Source of the DNA: Clostridium guangxiense | GTDB lineage: Bacteria; Bacillota; Clostridia; Clostridiales; Clostridiaceae | Assembly (NCBI RefSeq): GCF_021043395.1 | Contig: NZ_JAJNKE010000001.1 | Span: 232,149-296,148, forward strand | DNA length: 64,000 nucleotides | Direction of reading: 5' to 3' | Shown here: piece by piece, positions 37,675-46,365 of the stretch | Layout: each line of letters begins with the position of its first letter | How positions within the stretch are numbered: the first letter of the stretch is position 1 | The notes under the pieces: model-generated | What the model was told of the DNA's origin: nothing | The model's database searches: none | What the model saw: the letters and a program-made list of their open reading frames with translations, nothing else | Translations under genes and position numbers: made by a program

Positions 37675-40008
37675 ATGTCCGGAAATGTTAAAACAAAAAA
37701 AACAGGGAATATAAAATCAAAAAATAAAAAAAAGCGTTTTAGGATTTTAAAAACTATACTTCTTTTATTGTTTTTTATACTTCTATTAACTTCTGTAGCA
37801 ACTGCTGGATTTGCTTTTGCAACAATAAAAGCAGCCCCAGCCTTAGATGTTGATGGAACTATATTAAATCTTGACCAACCTTCTGAATTATATGACGATA
37901 AAGGAAATGAAATGGATACAGTAATAACAAGTCAAAAAAGATTTGTCATTTCAATGAATGAAATACCAAGTAATTTGGCAAATGCCTTTGTCAGCATAGA
38001 GGACGAAAGATTTTATAAACATAAGGGTATAGATTTAAAAAGAATTGCAGGCGCATTTTATAATGATATTAAATCAAAAGTTAACAAACAAAATAACATT
38101 CAAGGTGCATCCACAATAACTCAACAGCTTATAAAAAGTAGGATGTTTCTTACTTCATCGCTTGAAAACAGGTTATCCTTAAAGAGAAAAATTCAAGAGG
38201 CTTACCTTTCTTTAAAGCTTGAAAAGGTCTTAACAAAAAAGCAAATATTAGAAGCTTATATGAATACTATATTTTTAGGTGGTCAAGCTAATGGAGTAGA
38301 AGCAGCTGCAGAACAATACTTTAGTAAGGATGCTAAAGATTTAAATCTGATAGAATGTGCCTTTATTGCAGGTTTAGCACAAAGTCCATCTGCATATTAT
38401 CCTTTTTCACCTACTGCAGCTAAAAATCATAACATATATTTAAATAGAACCAAACTTGTGTTATTTAAAATGAAAGACAATAATTACATAACCAATTCTC
38501 AATATCAAAATGCATTAAACGATTTGAATAATAATAAATTAAACTTAGCTGCTCAAAAAATATCGAATAAATATACTTATGAATGGTTTTCACTTCCTGC
38601 AGTTAATGAGGTCAAAAAAGATTTAAAATCACAATATCACTATACAGATGAAGAGGTGGATAGCCTACTTCGTGATGGGAATCTTAAGATATATACTACT
38701 ATGGATACTAATTTAGAAAATTCTGTTCGAGATACACTTAATAATACAAGTTATTTACGTTGGAAATCCAAAGCAGATAAAAATGGAATAATTCAGCCTG
38801 AAGCCTCTGCTGTTGTTTATGACTATCGTACTGGAGAAGTAAAAGCAATGGTAGGTGGAAGAGGCGAGCAACCTCCTACTTCTTATAACAGAGCTTATTC
38901 AAATAACTATTTAAAACCGACAGGTTCCAGCATTAAACCACTTACTGTTTATGCTCCTGCTATCGATCTTAAAATTGCAACAGCTCAATCTACCGTAGCT
39001 GATTCTCCTCTTTCAGAGGAATTACAAAAAAAGTATGGAGGCTATAATCCTACTGATGTAGAGACACCAACAAATGCACCAATGACTATAAGAGATGCAT
39101 TAAAAATATCTTCTAATTTAGTTGCAGTTAAACTAGAAGATAAGATAGGTCTTGATAACGGAGCTGCTTACGCTGAAAAATTTGGTTTAAGTCTTAACCA
39201 GACGGATAAATCAAGTATAGCTGCTATGTCTTTAGGTGAAATCCATGGTACAAATACACTTACTATGGCCGCTGCCTATGGTGTATTTGGAAATAATGGT
39301 CTATATAGTACTCCAAGACTTTATACAAAGGTTGTTGATAAAAAAGGAAATATTCTTCTTCAAAGCAATTATTCAACACGTAAGGTTATTTCACCACAGG
39401 CTGCTTATGTTATGTATAATCTGCTTGGAGCTCCAATGAGCGATAATGGAACGGGTACTAATGCTAGAGCTGAACTTGGGGATATGCCAGCAGGCGGTAA
39501 AACAGGTTCAACTACAGATTTCAGAAATCTATGGTTTTGCGGACTTACACCATATTATTCTGCAGCAGTATGGGTTGGAAATGATGATAATTCTTCACCT
39601 AATGTTTATAGTAACGATGTGGCTGGTATTTGGGGACAAATAATGGCCATCGCTAATAAAGGCAAACCAATTAAAGATATAGTTATGCCTAGTGGTGTTT
39701 CACAGGTAGGCAACGATGTGTTTATTGACGGTACTCAACCTTCAAACTTAACACCAGATGATACTGCTACCCAGAAACAAAACAATACTAATAATGAAAG
39801 CGCACCAACTGTTAATAATAATAATAATCAAAACTCAACTTTACCTCAAAACAATAATAACGTACCGTCTAACACAAATGGTGATACTAATACTACTGCA
39901 CCTGGAAATAACACTAATCCTTCTAACAGCACAAATAATAGTGGTAACAATTCTTCAAATGATGACAATACAGGTAATGACACCTCAAATAATCAAATTA
40001 AACATTAA
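37675..40008 (+). CDS. Class A penicillin-binding protein (PBP1A-type)
   Basis: A bifunctional peptidoglycan glycosyltransferase/transpeptidase of about 777 residues. It has a basic cytoplasmic N terminus and one membrane helix (about 26-48), then the GT51 glycosyltransferase domain (EDERFYKHKGID, GASTITQQLIK). The transpeptidase keeps SxxK in TGSSIKP, SSN and KTGST. The C-terminal 90 residues are almost only Asn, Thr, Ser, Gly and Pro, a low-complexity tail probably exposed in the wall. The start is ATG 37675 with AAGGAGGAA; the frame open from 37597 lacks a site. It is the only plus-strand gene in its neighbourhood. Confidence 0.95.
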   Translation: MSGNVKTKKTGNIKSKNKKKRFRILKTILLLLFFILLLTSVATAGFAFATIKAAPALDVDGTILNLDQPSELYDDKGNEMDTVITSQKRFVISMNEIPSNLANAFVSIEDERFYKHKGIDLKRIAGAFYNDIKSKVNKQNNIQGASTITQQLIKSRMFLTSSLENRLSLKRKIQEAYLSLKLEKVLTKKQILEAYMNTIFLGGQANGVEAAAEQYFSKDAKDLNLIECAFIAGLAQSPSAYYPFSPTAAKNHNIYLNRTKLVLFKMKDNNYITNSQYQNALNDLNNNKLNLAAQKISNKYTYEWFSLPAVNEVKKDLKSQYHYTDEEVDSLLRDGNLKIYTTMDTNLENSVRDTLNNTSYLRWKSKADKNGIIQPEASAVVYDYRTGEVKAMVGGRGEQPPTSYNRAYSNNYLKPTGSSIKPLTVYAPAIDLKIATAQSTVADSPLSEELQKKYGGYNPTDVETPTNAPMTIRDALKISSNLVAVKLEDKIGLDNGAAYAEKFGLSLNQTDKSSIAAMSLGEIHGTNTLTMAAAYGVFGNNGLYSTPRLYTKVVDKKGNILLQSNYSTRKVISPQAAYVMYNLLGAPMSDNGTGTNARAELGDMPAGGKTGSTTDFRNLWFCGLTPYYSAAVWVGNDDNSSPNVYSNDVAGIWGQIMAIANKGKPIKDIVMPSGVSQVGNDVFIDGTQPSNLTPDDTATQKQNNTNNESAPTVNNNNNQNSTLPQNNNNVPSNTNGDTNTTAPGNNTNPSNSTNNSGNNSSNDDNTGNDTSNNQIKH

Positions 40009-40063
40009 AAATACATCTAGGATGAAGATAATACAATAAACTCTTCATTCTAGATGTATTTTT
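40007..40063. terminator. Bidirectional terminator between the PBP gene and spoVAEa
   Basis: A 20-bp stem with one mismatch, AAAATACATCTAGGATGAAG pairing with CTTCATTCTAGATGTATTTT, with T-runs on both strands. It lies between convergent genes and can end both transcripts. Confidence 0.85.
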
Positions 40064-40067
40064 ATAA

Positions 40068-40643
40068 TTAATTAAATATTTTATTTTTTCTATTGTCATA
40101 TTTACTTATAATTATATTTATAGCTTTAGTTAAAATAAAACATTCACTTTCTATATCATCGTTGCACCTCATTTTTCCTGGATCTCCTACTCCAATCACA
40201 TAATTAACACTTGAAGGATTTATAGTGTTAACTGTATCTCCTATTAGTACCTTTGACATAGTTATATTTCCATGTTTATCTACAGAGTTTTCAGATATCT
40301 TACCATCTCTATTAATTGAACAATTTACTTTTATACCACTGGCGTTTTTCGTGTTAGAAGCAACGGCTATTATTCCCATCACATCAATTTCTCTGCTTTT
40401 AATCAAATAGTCTATAACTTTTTCGCCATTGCCCCTTCCTGTGTCTCCTCTATCATCTGCCATAACTATTACGGGGTCATTCTTTACACATTCAATAAGT
40501 CTTACCATTTCATTACCTGTAATTTTTGTAGGATTCCCGCTTGATATAGATAAGGTTCTACATCCTGTTTTAGCAGCTGCTCTTTCAATAACCTTTTGAG
40601 CTATTGAATCACCGTCTGTTACAATTATGACCTTTCTATTCAA
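40068..40643 (-). CDS. spoVAEa: Stage V sporulation protein AE, soluble subunit (SpoVAEa)
   Basis: 191 residues, soluble. RKVIIVTDGD at the N terminus, ISSGNPT, VMADDRGDTGRGNGE and GVGDPGKMRC match the SpoVAE(a) family. In Bacillus the spoVA operon encodes proteins that move dipicolinic acid into and out of the spore; this subunit's own role is unclear. The start is TTG 40643, 7 bases after the membrane subunit gene. It is the last gene of spoVAC-AD-AEb-AEa and ends at a bidirectional terminator. Confidence 0.88.
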   Translation of the reverse strand: MNRKVIIVTDGDSIAQKVIERAAAKTGCRTLSISSGNPTKITGNEMVRLIECVKNDPVIVMADDRGDTGRGNGEKVIDYLIKSREIDVMGIIAVASNTKNASGIKVNCSINRDGKISENSVDKHGNITMSKVLIGDTVNTINPSSVNYVIGVGDPGKMRCNDDIESECFILTKAINIIISKYDNRKNKIFN

Positions 40644-40650
40644 TTGCGCT

Positions 40651-41010
40651 TCATCCCTTCGTCTTTGAATTAAATATTAAAGCCATGATATATCCAAAAA
40701 ATATCGATGCGGTTATTCCTCCAGCTGTTCCTTTTATTCCGCCCGTAAATGCACCTATAAGTCCACTTGATTTTACTTCCTTTATAGCAGATTTTGCAAG
40801 CGCATTTCCAAATCCAGGCAGTGGTACTGTAGCACCTGCTTTTCCGTATTTAATTAAAAAATCGTATACATTAAAAGCGCCAAGTATTACTCCTAAGGTC
40901 ACAAGACTCACAAGAATTATTCCTGGGGTAATTGAGGTTTTATCTATTATTATTTGAACAATTAAGCACATTGCGCCCCCTACTAAAAAAGACATTATGT
41001 AATCAGTCAT
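40651..41010 (-). CDS. spoVAEb: Stage V sporulation protein AE, membrane subunit (SpoVAEb)
   Basis: 119 residues, four hydrophobic helices, with GKAGATVPLPGFGNALAKSA and SGLIGAFTGG, a motif shared with SpoVAC. It is one of the inner-membrane components of the dipicolinate channel. I start at ATG 41010, preceded by GGAGGTG six bases away; the GTG at 41019 belongs to that site. It overlaps spoVAD by 8 bases. Confidence 0.92.
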   Translation of the reverse strand: MTDYIMSFLVGGAMCLIVQIIIDKTSITPGIILVSLVTLGVILGAFNVYDFLIKYGKAGATVPLPGFGNALAKSAIKEVKSSGLIGAFTGGIKGTAGGITASIFFGYIMALIFNSKTKG

Positions 41011-42031
41011 TTGTAGCACCTCCGAATTCTATGGAAACAGCATGAGCAATTCCTGGTATTGATTCTCCTTGAAGGTTTGATGTTGTACTCATCAAAGCTC
41101 CTGTAGAAATTAAAAGTACTTTTTTATATTTACCTTTAAGCATATTTTTATATATATACCCGCAATCTACAACTGCTGAACAACCACAACCGCTTCCTCC
41201 TGAATTTGTATTTTGCTTTTCACAATCATAAATTTTCTCACCACAATCCATGTAAATACTGCTTATATCATAGCCATATTCCTTTTTCAAAAGTTCCTGA
41301 GTTATTTGTCTTCCAACCTTACCAAGATCTCCTGTAGCAATAAGATCATAGTATGATGGTTTTCTTCCTGTGTCCTTAAAATGCTGTTTTATCGTATCAA
41401 CTGCTGCTGGTGCCATAGCCTCTCCCATACTATCTGGACTGCTTACACCATAATCTTTTACTTTTCCTGTTGTTGCATAAGTAACGCATGGAAATTTTCC
41501 ATTTTTACTAAGCAGCATAGCTCCCGCTCCTGTTACTGTCCATTGGGAATTTGGCTTTCTTTGAGAACCAAATTCAAGAGGATATCTAAATTGTCTTTCA
41601 GATGAAGAAAAATGAGATGAGGTTGCTGCAATAACATGATCCGCGAACTCACCTTCTATTGCCATTGCTGCTATACCAAGTGATTCTGTCATAGTAGAGC
41701 ATGCGCCATAAAGTCCGTAAAAAGGTATTTCAAGTTCTCTTGCAGCGAAATTTGAAGAAGATAATTGATTTAAAAGATCTCCTGCAAATAAAAAGTCTAT
41801 ATCCTTTTCTGTAAGCTTTGCCCTTTTTATAACTTCGGTTATAACATTATATACCATACTACTTTCAGCTTTTTCAAAACTCTTTTCACCATTCATATCA
41901 TCATTAAGTATAATATCAAAATAATCCTTAAGCGGTCCATCACCTTCTTTAGGCCCTACTATAGACACAGTTTTTATTATTTTAGGCTTCGTATCAAACC
42001 TAACTGTTTGACTTCCTACTCTTTTACTCAT
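41003..42031 (-). CDS. spoVAD: Stage V sporulation protein AD
   Basis: 342 residues with a thiolase-like fold, the dipicolinate-binding SpoVA component on the inner spore membrane. LFAGDLLNQLSSSNFAARE, YGACSTMTESLGIAAM and GSGCGCSAVVDCGYI are family hallmarks. ATG 42031 has GGTAGGTGA upstream. It lies between spoVAC and spoVAEb, the standard clostridial set without spoVAA, AB or AF. Confidence 0.96.
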   Translation of the reverse strand: MSKRVGSQTVRFDTKPKIIKTVSIVGPKEGDGPLKDYFDIILNDDMNGEKSFEKAESSMVYNVITEVIKRAKLTEKDIDFLFAGDLLNQLSSSNFAARELEIPFYGLYGACSTMTESLGIAAMAIEGEFADHVIAATSSHFSSSERQFRYPLEFGSQRKPNSQWTVTGAGAMLLSKNGKFPCVTYATTGKVKDYGVSSPDSMGEAMAPAAVDTIKQHFKDTGRKPSYYDLIATGDLGKVGRQITQELLKKEYGYDISSIYMDCGEKIYDCEKQNTNSGGSGCGCSAVVDCGYIYKNMLKGKYKKVLLISTGALMSTTSNLQGESIPGIAHAVSIEFGGATND

Positions 42032-42042
42032 GCTTCAATCAC

Positions 42043-42495
42043 CTACCTTACAAAAAAATAATATAATATTCCTACGATGACAGAAGAACCTATTCCATAG
42101 ACAAGAACTGGACCTGCTATGGTAAACATTTTGGCTGCAACTCCAAACACAAATCCTTCTTTTTTAAATTCAATTGCAGGCGCTACAACAGAATTTGCAA
42201 AACCAGTTATAGGCACAATGCTTCCTGCTCCCGCAACATTAGCTATTTTATCATATACTCCTATACCAGTTAAAAAAGCCCCAATAAAAACCATTGCTAT
42301 CGTTGTATAATTTGCACCCATTTCCTTGGGTAAACCAAACCTCATAAAAATATTAGAAATAAATTGACCAACATCACATATTAATCCCCCGATTATAAAG
42401 GCATTAATGCAATTTTTTACAATTTTAGGCTTAGGTTTTGAATTTTGAGATAAAGTTTTAAAGTCTTTTTTTACCTTTTCCTCGCTCACTTTCAT
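42043..42495 (-). CDS. spoVAC: Stage V sporulation protein AC
   Basis: 150 residues, a membrane protein with about four helices and the shared motif GAGSIVPITGFANSVVAPA. In Bacillus SpoVAC acts as a mechanosensitive-type channel for dipicolinate release. ATG 42495 has GGAGTG six bases upstream; a GTG at 42504 falls in that site. First gene of the spoVA operon, with a near-perfect sigma-G/F promoter at 42548-42576. Confidence 0.95.
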   Translation of the reverse strand: MKVSEEKVKKDFKTLSQNSKPKPKIVKNCINAFIIGGLICDVGQFISNIFMRFGLPKEMGANYTTIAMVFIGAFLTGIGVYDKIANVAGAGSIVPITGFANSVVAPAIEFKKEGFVFGVAAKMFTIAGPVLVYGIGSSVIVGILYYFFVR

Positions 42496-42547
42496 AAGCT
42501 TCACTCCTTAAATTTACTTAATAAATTTTTTATTAATAGCTTAACTT

Positions 42548-42576
42548 TATTATGCGTATAATAATTTTATCCATAC
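42548..42576 (-). promoter_or_regulatory. Sigma-G (or sigma-F) promoter of the spoVA operon
   Basis: On the minus strand GTATG, 17 bases, then CATAATA, the forespore sigma consensus (GHATR and CATWHTA). The -10 is about 53 bases upstream of the spoVAC ATG. This fits the known sigma-G control of spoVA. Confidence 0.8.
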
Positions 42577-42633
42577 ATGACTTTTTATAAATATAGATAG
42601 AAAACGTAAAACTTGAAAATTATAAATTTTAAG

Positions 42634-42657
42634 TCCTTAACTGTGAATTGTGCACTG
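42634..42657. repeat. Fragment of the GTGCACAAT repeat family
   Basis: TCCTTAACTGTGAATTGTGCACTG repeats, nearly word for word, the right end of the palindrome at 8587-8685 (positions 8655-8685). The rest of that element is not seen here, so this is a solo end. It lies within the 261-base gap between sigF and spoVAC. Confidence 0.6.
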
Positions 42658-42727
42658 TTACAAATTCTAATTTATAAAAATACACTTGACATATGCAATT
42701 TCCATATTTCAAGCTGTCTATATATAC

Positions 42728-42757
42728 AAAAAAAAGACACACTTTTTTAAGTGCATC
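42728..42757 (-). terminator. Terminator of the spoIIA operon
   Basis: On the minus strand GATGCACTT and AAGTGTGTC form a 9-bp stem with two G-T type pairs, followed by TTTTTTTT. It begins at the sigF stop codon and separates the sigma-H-driven spoIIA transcript from spoVA. Confidence 0.8.
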
Positions 42758-43515
42758 TACTTAATTAATTTTTCTTTCATTAATTTTAATACTCTTTTCT
42801 CAATTCTTGAAACCTGGACTTGACTTATGCCAAGCATCTTTGCGACCTGTATCTGTGTTTTATCCTTAAAATATCTTAATATTATTATTTGGCGGGATTT
42901 AGGATCCAAATTATTTATAGCCTCTTTTAAGACTATTTTATCTATAACCTCTGTATCTTCATCTACAGTTTTACTTATTTTATCAATTAAAAGTACTGGA
43001 GAACCATCATCTTGATGTACTACATCATATAAATATTGAGTATTTACTGTAGACTCTGTAGCGAAAACAATTTCTTCAGTATTTATTCCTGAAAATTCGG
43101 ACAATTCTTCTATAGTAGGTTCTCTGTTCAATTTCTTAACTAATTTTTCTCTATCATAATGCAGTTTTCTTGCTGTATTTTTTACACTTCTACTAACCTT
43201 AATTAGCCCATCATCTCTTAAAAACCTTTTAATCTCACCCATAATCATTGGAACTGCATAAGTTGAAAACTTAACATTGTATTTACTTTCAAAATTATTT
43301 ACAGCTTTTACAAGTCCCATACATCCTATTTGAAATATATCATCGTATTCATACCCTCTATTTAAGAATTTTCTGCTTATCGCCGAAACAAGTGGAAGAT
43401 TATTTTTTATTAATTTATCTAAAGCTTCTTTACTTCCTTCTTTTGCATATTTTATTAGCTTTCTATTATCATCGTAGTTATATTCTTCCTTCTTGACAAC
43501 ATTTTCACTTTCCAT
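42757..43515 (-). CDS. sigF: RNA polymerase sigma-F factor
   Basis: The first forespore-specific sigma factor, 252 residues. Region 2 (GYEYDDIFQIGCMGLVKAVNNFE, FSTYAVPMIMGEIKRFLRDDG) and region 4 (QTQVAKMLGISQVQVSRIEK-like) are complete. It is held by SpoIIAB and released by SpoIIAA, both encoded just upstream. The only strong ribosome site, AGGAGGAGGG (43539-43548), is 23 bases from ATG 43515, an unusually long spacing; a TAA two codons before the ATG rules out an upstream in-frame start. Confidence 0.96.
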   Translation of the reverse strand: MESENVVKKEEYNYDDNRKLIKYAKEGSKEALDKLIKNNLPLVSAISRKFLNRGYEYDDIFQIGCMGLVKAVNNFESKYNVKFSTYAVPMIMGEIKRFLRDDGLIKVSRSVKNTARKLHYDREKLVKKLNREPTIEELSEFSGINTEEIVFATESTVNTQYLYDVVHQDDGSPVLLIDKISKTVDEDTEVIDKIVLKEAINNLDPKSRQIIILRYFKDKTQIQVAKMLGISQVQVSRIEKRVLKLMKEKLIK

Positions 43516-43576
43516 AAATTACGGATTTCCCGCTTTTTCCCTCCTCCTAGCCATAATGGCAGTTAAGTAACTACTT

Positions 43577-44011
43577 TTATTTTTTAACTGAATAGAATAT
43601 TTTTTTCATTGAGACCTTTGTACCATTTTTATATTCAGATTCCACCTTTATATTATCCATAAAACTTTCCATAATAGTGAAGCCCATTCCAGACCTTTCT
43701 AAGTCAGGTCTAGATGTATACAATGGTTCTCTAGCTTTTTCTATGTCAGCAATTCCTATACCTTTATCTATAATCTCAACTGTAAACTCGTTACCATCTA
43801 TAGATGCCATGATTTGTACTATTCCTTCTTCATTGCCTTCATAACCATGAATAATAGCATTAGTAACAGCTTCTGATACAGCAGTTTTAACATCTTCAAT
43901 TTCATCAATCGTTGGATCAAGTTGAGATACAAATGCTGCCACCGTAACTCTTGCAAAACCTTCATTTTCAGATTTAGCTAAAAATTCTAGCTTCATTTTA
44001 TTATTAGACAT
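43577..44011 (-). CDS. spoIIAB: Anti-sigma-F factor SpoIIAB
   Basis: Serine protein kinase and anti-sigma factor, about 144 residues. GHKL ATP-binding motifs are visible: [11 protein letters not shown] (N box), EIIDKGIGI (G1) and [12 protein letters not shown] (G2). It binds and inhibits sigma-F and phosphorylates SpoIIAA. The start is ATG 44011 with GGGGGG upstream; the open frame to 44038 overlaps spoIIAA. It lies 13 bases after spoIIAA. Confidence 0.95.
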   Translation of the reverse strand: MSNNKMKLEFLAKSENEGFARVTVAAFVSQLDPTIDEIEDVKTAVSEAVTNAIIHGYEGNEEGIVQIMASIDGNEFTVEIIDKGIGIADIEKAREPLYTSRPDLERSGMGFTIMESFMDNIKVESEYKNGTKVSMKKIFYSVKK

Positions 44012-44024
44012 TAAAATCCCCCCA

Positions 44025-44360
44025 TTAAAAACTTTCAACAGCTTCTTTAAGACTGCTATAAACTTCTATTATTTTGTATATACCTGATAGTTCGAAGACT
44101 TTCTTTATAGACTTATTGACATTTGCAATACATAAGTTAGAATTAAGCAATTTCAACTTTTTATATCTACCTATAATAACTCCAATTCCAGAGCTGTCCA
44201 TAAAAGTAACATTTGAAAAATCTAAAATTACTTTTTTGCATCCTCCTCTTTCTATCCTATCGTCTATTTTATTTCTAACTTCATCAGAACTATGATGGTC
44301 TAATTCACCTATAATAGCTATTATTAGCTTATCATTTTTAATTTCAAATTCCAAATTCAT
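44025..44360 (-). CDS. spoIIAA: Anti-sigma-F factor antagonist SpoIIAA
   Basis: A STAS-domain protein of 111 residues. The phosphorylatable serine lies in FMDSSGIGV (S56/S57). Unphosphorylated, it displaces sigma-F from SpoIIAB. The start is ATG 44360, with GAGGGG nine bases upstream; an ATG three codons earlier abuts that site. First gene of spoIIAA-AB-sigF, with a sigma-H-type promoter upstream. No spoIIE phosphatase gene is in the window. Confidence 0.95.
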   Translation of the reverse strand: MNLEFEIKNDKLIIAIIGELDHHSSDEVRNKIDDRIERGGCKKVILDFSNVTFMDSSGIGVIIGRYKKLKLLNSNLCIANVNKSIKKVFELSGIYKIIEVYSSLKEAVESF

Positions 44361-44395
44361 ATAAAGCATCCCCTCAAAATTTATTCTTTATATGT

Positions 44396-44420
44396 ATTCT
44401 GCAATTCATTATGTTTTCCT
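44396..44420 (-). promoter_or_regulatory. Sigma-H promoter of the spoIIA operon
   Basis: On the minus strand AGGAAAA, 12 bases, then CAGAAT, close to the sigma-H consensus (RVAGGAWWT and RMGAAT). It lies about 36-60 bases upstream of the spoIIAA start and fits the known sigma-H dependence of spoIIA. Confidence 0.75.
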
Positions 44421-44532
44421 TTATTTATTATAAATGTTTTATATTTCAATTATTGACACATTGCATATATAATATTCACTAAAATAATTATATTTTTAAG
44501 TTTACTTATAAAATTTCCAAAATACAACATAA

Positions 44533-44563
44533 AACAGCATGATTACAGTTAAACCATGCTGTT
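44533..44563 (-). terminator. Terminator after the DNA methyltransferase gene
   Basis: AACAGCATG and CATGCTGTT form a perfect 9-bp stem with a 13-base loop, 22 bases past the methyltransferase stop; the minus strand continues TTTATGTTGTATTTT. It isolates the methyltransferase from the spoIIA promoter. Confidence 0.7.
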
Positions 44564-44584
44564 AATAAATCTTATTTTACTAAT

Positions 44585-46339
44585 TTATTCTTTATTAACG
44601 CCGTTTTCAATTATATGCACTTCAGTCTCTGTAAAGTTAAACACTTTATACATATTTTCTTCCGTATAATTACCATTAAAATTACTCATAGCTGGTATAT
44701 ATAATTTCATAATTGTATTTGGGTAATATTCATACAAATCATTTCCAAGTTTTTTAGCAAATGTCTTGAAATAAAATTCATATACCTTACTATTTAGTAT
44801 ATATAATAAATAGTCATAAGTAAAATGAATTTTATCTTTTAGTATAAGTGAGTATATATCTGCACTAAAATAACTTCCATAATCAAGTGCAAATCTATTA
44901 CTTGAAGATTTAAATGGGAAAACTATTTTTTCGTTTTCAAATATACCTCTATTTCTTCCCCATTGAAGTTCATACCAATTTCTTATTCCTTTTATGCATT
45001 CTCTTCTCAGTAATAATTTTTCCTTAAAATTACTTAAATGCTTTAATGCATTAGGATATGCTTCTATATTTTTAATTCCATCAGTATATATAATATATTT
45101 ATTCTCAGCTTCTACATAATTTTTTCTTATAACCTTGCTTTTAATCCACCGTCTAATAAGTTCTCTTTCTATATACTCATTTTCTATGGTTTCATTATCA
45201 ACTATAAATGCCTTGTCACAACCAGTTATTACTCCCTGAAAGCTATCACATATGTCATATAGTCTACTGCAGCTGCCTTGCTCGATTTTCCTTATTATAT
45301 TCTTTTCATCATCATTTATAAGTATCCACCCGCTATCATCGAGAGAAGATTGTTTTACTAAAAATTCATTTATGTTGTTTGTACCATTCGAAAAAATAGA
45401 ATCATAAAAATGCTTCTTATTATTACCCTTAACATAACAAGGTTTTATTACCTTTATATAATTATTACTCGAACATTTTTTCATTAAAAAAATCATTATT
45501 GGATCTATTCCGACATTTTTGAATGGTCTTATGCCATAGAAATCTACAATTTTATATATAGAAGAAAACTGTTTTAAAATTTTTCTTAGCTTTTCACCGC
45601 TTAAGGCCTCTAAAAAATACCTAGAAGTTATAAATCCTAATTTTCCATTTTCTTTAATAGATTCTATGGACTTTTGAAAAAAGCAATAAGATATATCTCC
45701 CTTATCCTTATATGTACAGTACAACCTTTTTAAACTTAAAGAATAATCTTTATCCATAGCTTTAAGTCCAATATAAGGTGGATTGCTTAAAAATATGTCG
45801 TATTTATCATCTATTTTCTCAATCAAAAAGTCTTTTCTTAAAAAGTTATTTGTAAAACATAATGACTCACAAAACAAGTCTAAAACTAGTATCTTTATTG
45901 CCGTTTCATCTATATCAAAGCCAAATAAATTATTTTTAACTATGTGATAATTTAAGTTTGCCTCATCTAAACTTAAGTTGTTTTTTTTGTTTATCTCATG
46001 TAAATTTTGTCTATAAATTTCTCTTAAATATTTAAAAGCTGGAAGTATGATATTACCACTTCCACACGCGGGATCAACTATTTTTATGAACGGATTCTCT
46101 ATTATATCTTCATATTTTATAGTATTTTTAACTATATATTCTGCAATTTGGGGAGGCGTGTATACAACCCCTTTTTCTCTATTTAATGATATATATTCAT
46201 AGTAAATATTTGAAAATTCATCATCTATGCTATATTTTTGTCTTACAGTATTTATTTTTAAAAGCTTATCTTCAAGGTTATTGGAATTTTCAATTGTATC
46301 ATACAATTTATAAATTTCACTCACAAAATTTTGCTGCAT
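44585..46339 (-). CDS. Solitary N6-adenine DNA methyltransferase (CamA/TaqI-type)
   Basis: 584 residues. It has a GVVYTPPQIAEYIV start (motif X), SAM-binding DPACGSGN (89-96), GFDIDETAI, and the catalytic NPPY (186-189) of amino-methyltransferases, followed by a long target-recognition domain (about 340-584) ending in KLGNDLYEYYPNTI. No nuclease domain fits in the short N terminus and no restriction gene is adjacent, so it is an orphan modification enzyme. Length and layout resemble CamA, the C. difficile methyltransferase that affects sporulation; here it sits directly next to the spoIIA operon. The target site cannot be read from sequence. ATG 46339 has GGAGG. Confidence 0.85.
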   Translation of the reverse strand: MQQNFVSEIYKLYDTIENSNNLEDKLLKINTVRQKYSIDDEFSNIYYEYISLNREKGVVYTPPQIAEYIVKNTIKYEDIIENPFIKIVDPACGSGNIILPAFKYLREIYRQNLHEINKKNNLSLDEANLNYHIVKNNLFGFDIDETAIKILVLDLFCESLCFTNNFLRKDFLIEKIDDKYDIFLSNPPYIGLKAMDKDYSLSLKRLYCTYKDKGDISYCFFQKSIESIKENGKLGFITSRYFLEALSGEKLRKILKQFSSIYKIVDFYGIRPFKNVGIDPIMIFLMKKCSSNNYIKVIKPCYVKGNNKKHFYDSIFSNGTNNINEFLVKQSSLDDSGWILINDDEKNIIRKIEQGSCSRLYDICDSFQGVITGCDKAFIVDNETIENEYIERELIRRWIKSKVIRKNYVEAENKYIIYTDGIKNIEAYPNALKHLSNFKEKLLLRRECIKGIRNWYELQWGRNRGIFENEKIVFPFKSSSNRFALDYGSYFSADIYSLILKDKIHFTYDYLLYILNSKVYEFYFKTFAKKLGNDLYEYYPNTIMKLYIPAMSNFNGNYTEENMYKVFNFTETEVHIIENGVNKE

Positions 46340-46365
46340 ATTGCCTCCATCCTAAAAATGTGAAC

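Noticed and set aside
39750-40008. Asn/Thr-rich tract at the end of the PBP gene as a DNA repeat or frameshift
   Set aside because: It is in frame with the PBP and ends at a normal stop followed by a terminator; low-complexity tails are common in class A PBPs.
44585-46339. Type IIG restriction-modification enzyme
   Set aside because: The N terminus before motif X is only about 55 residues and has no nuclease motif, and no separate endonuclease gene is adjacent.
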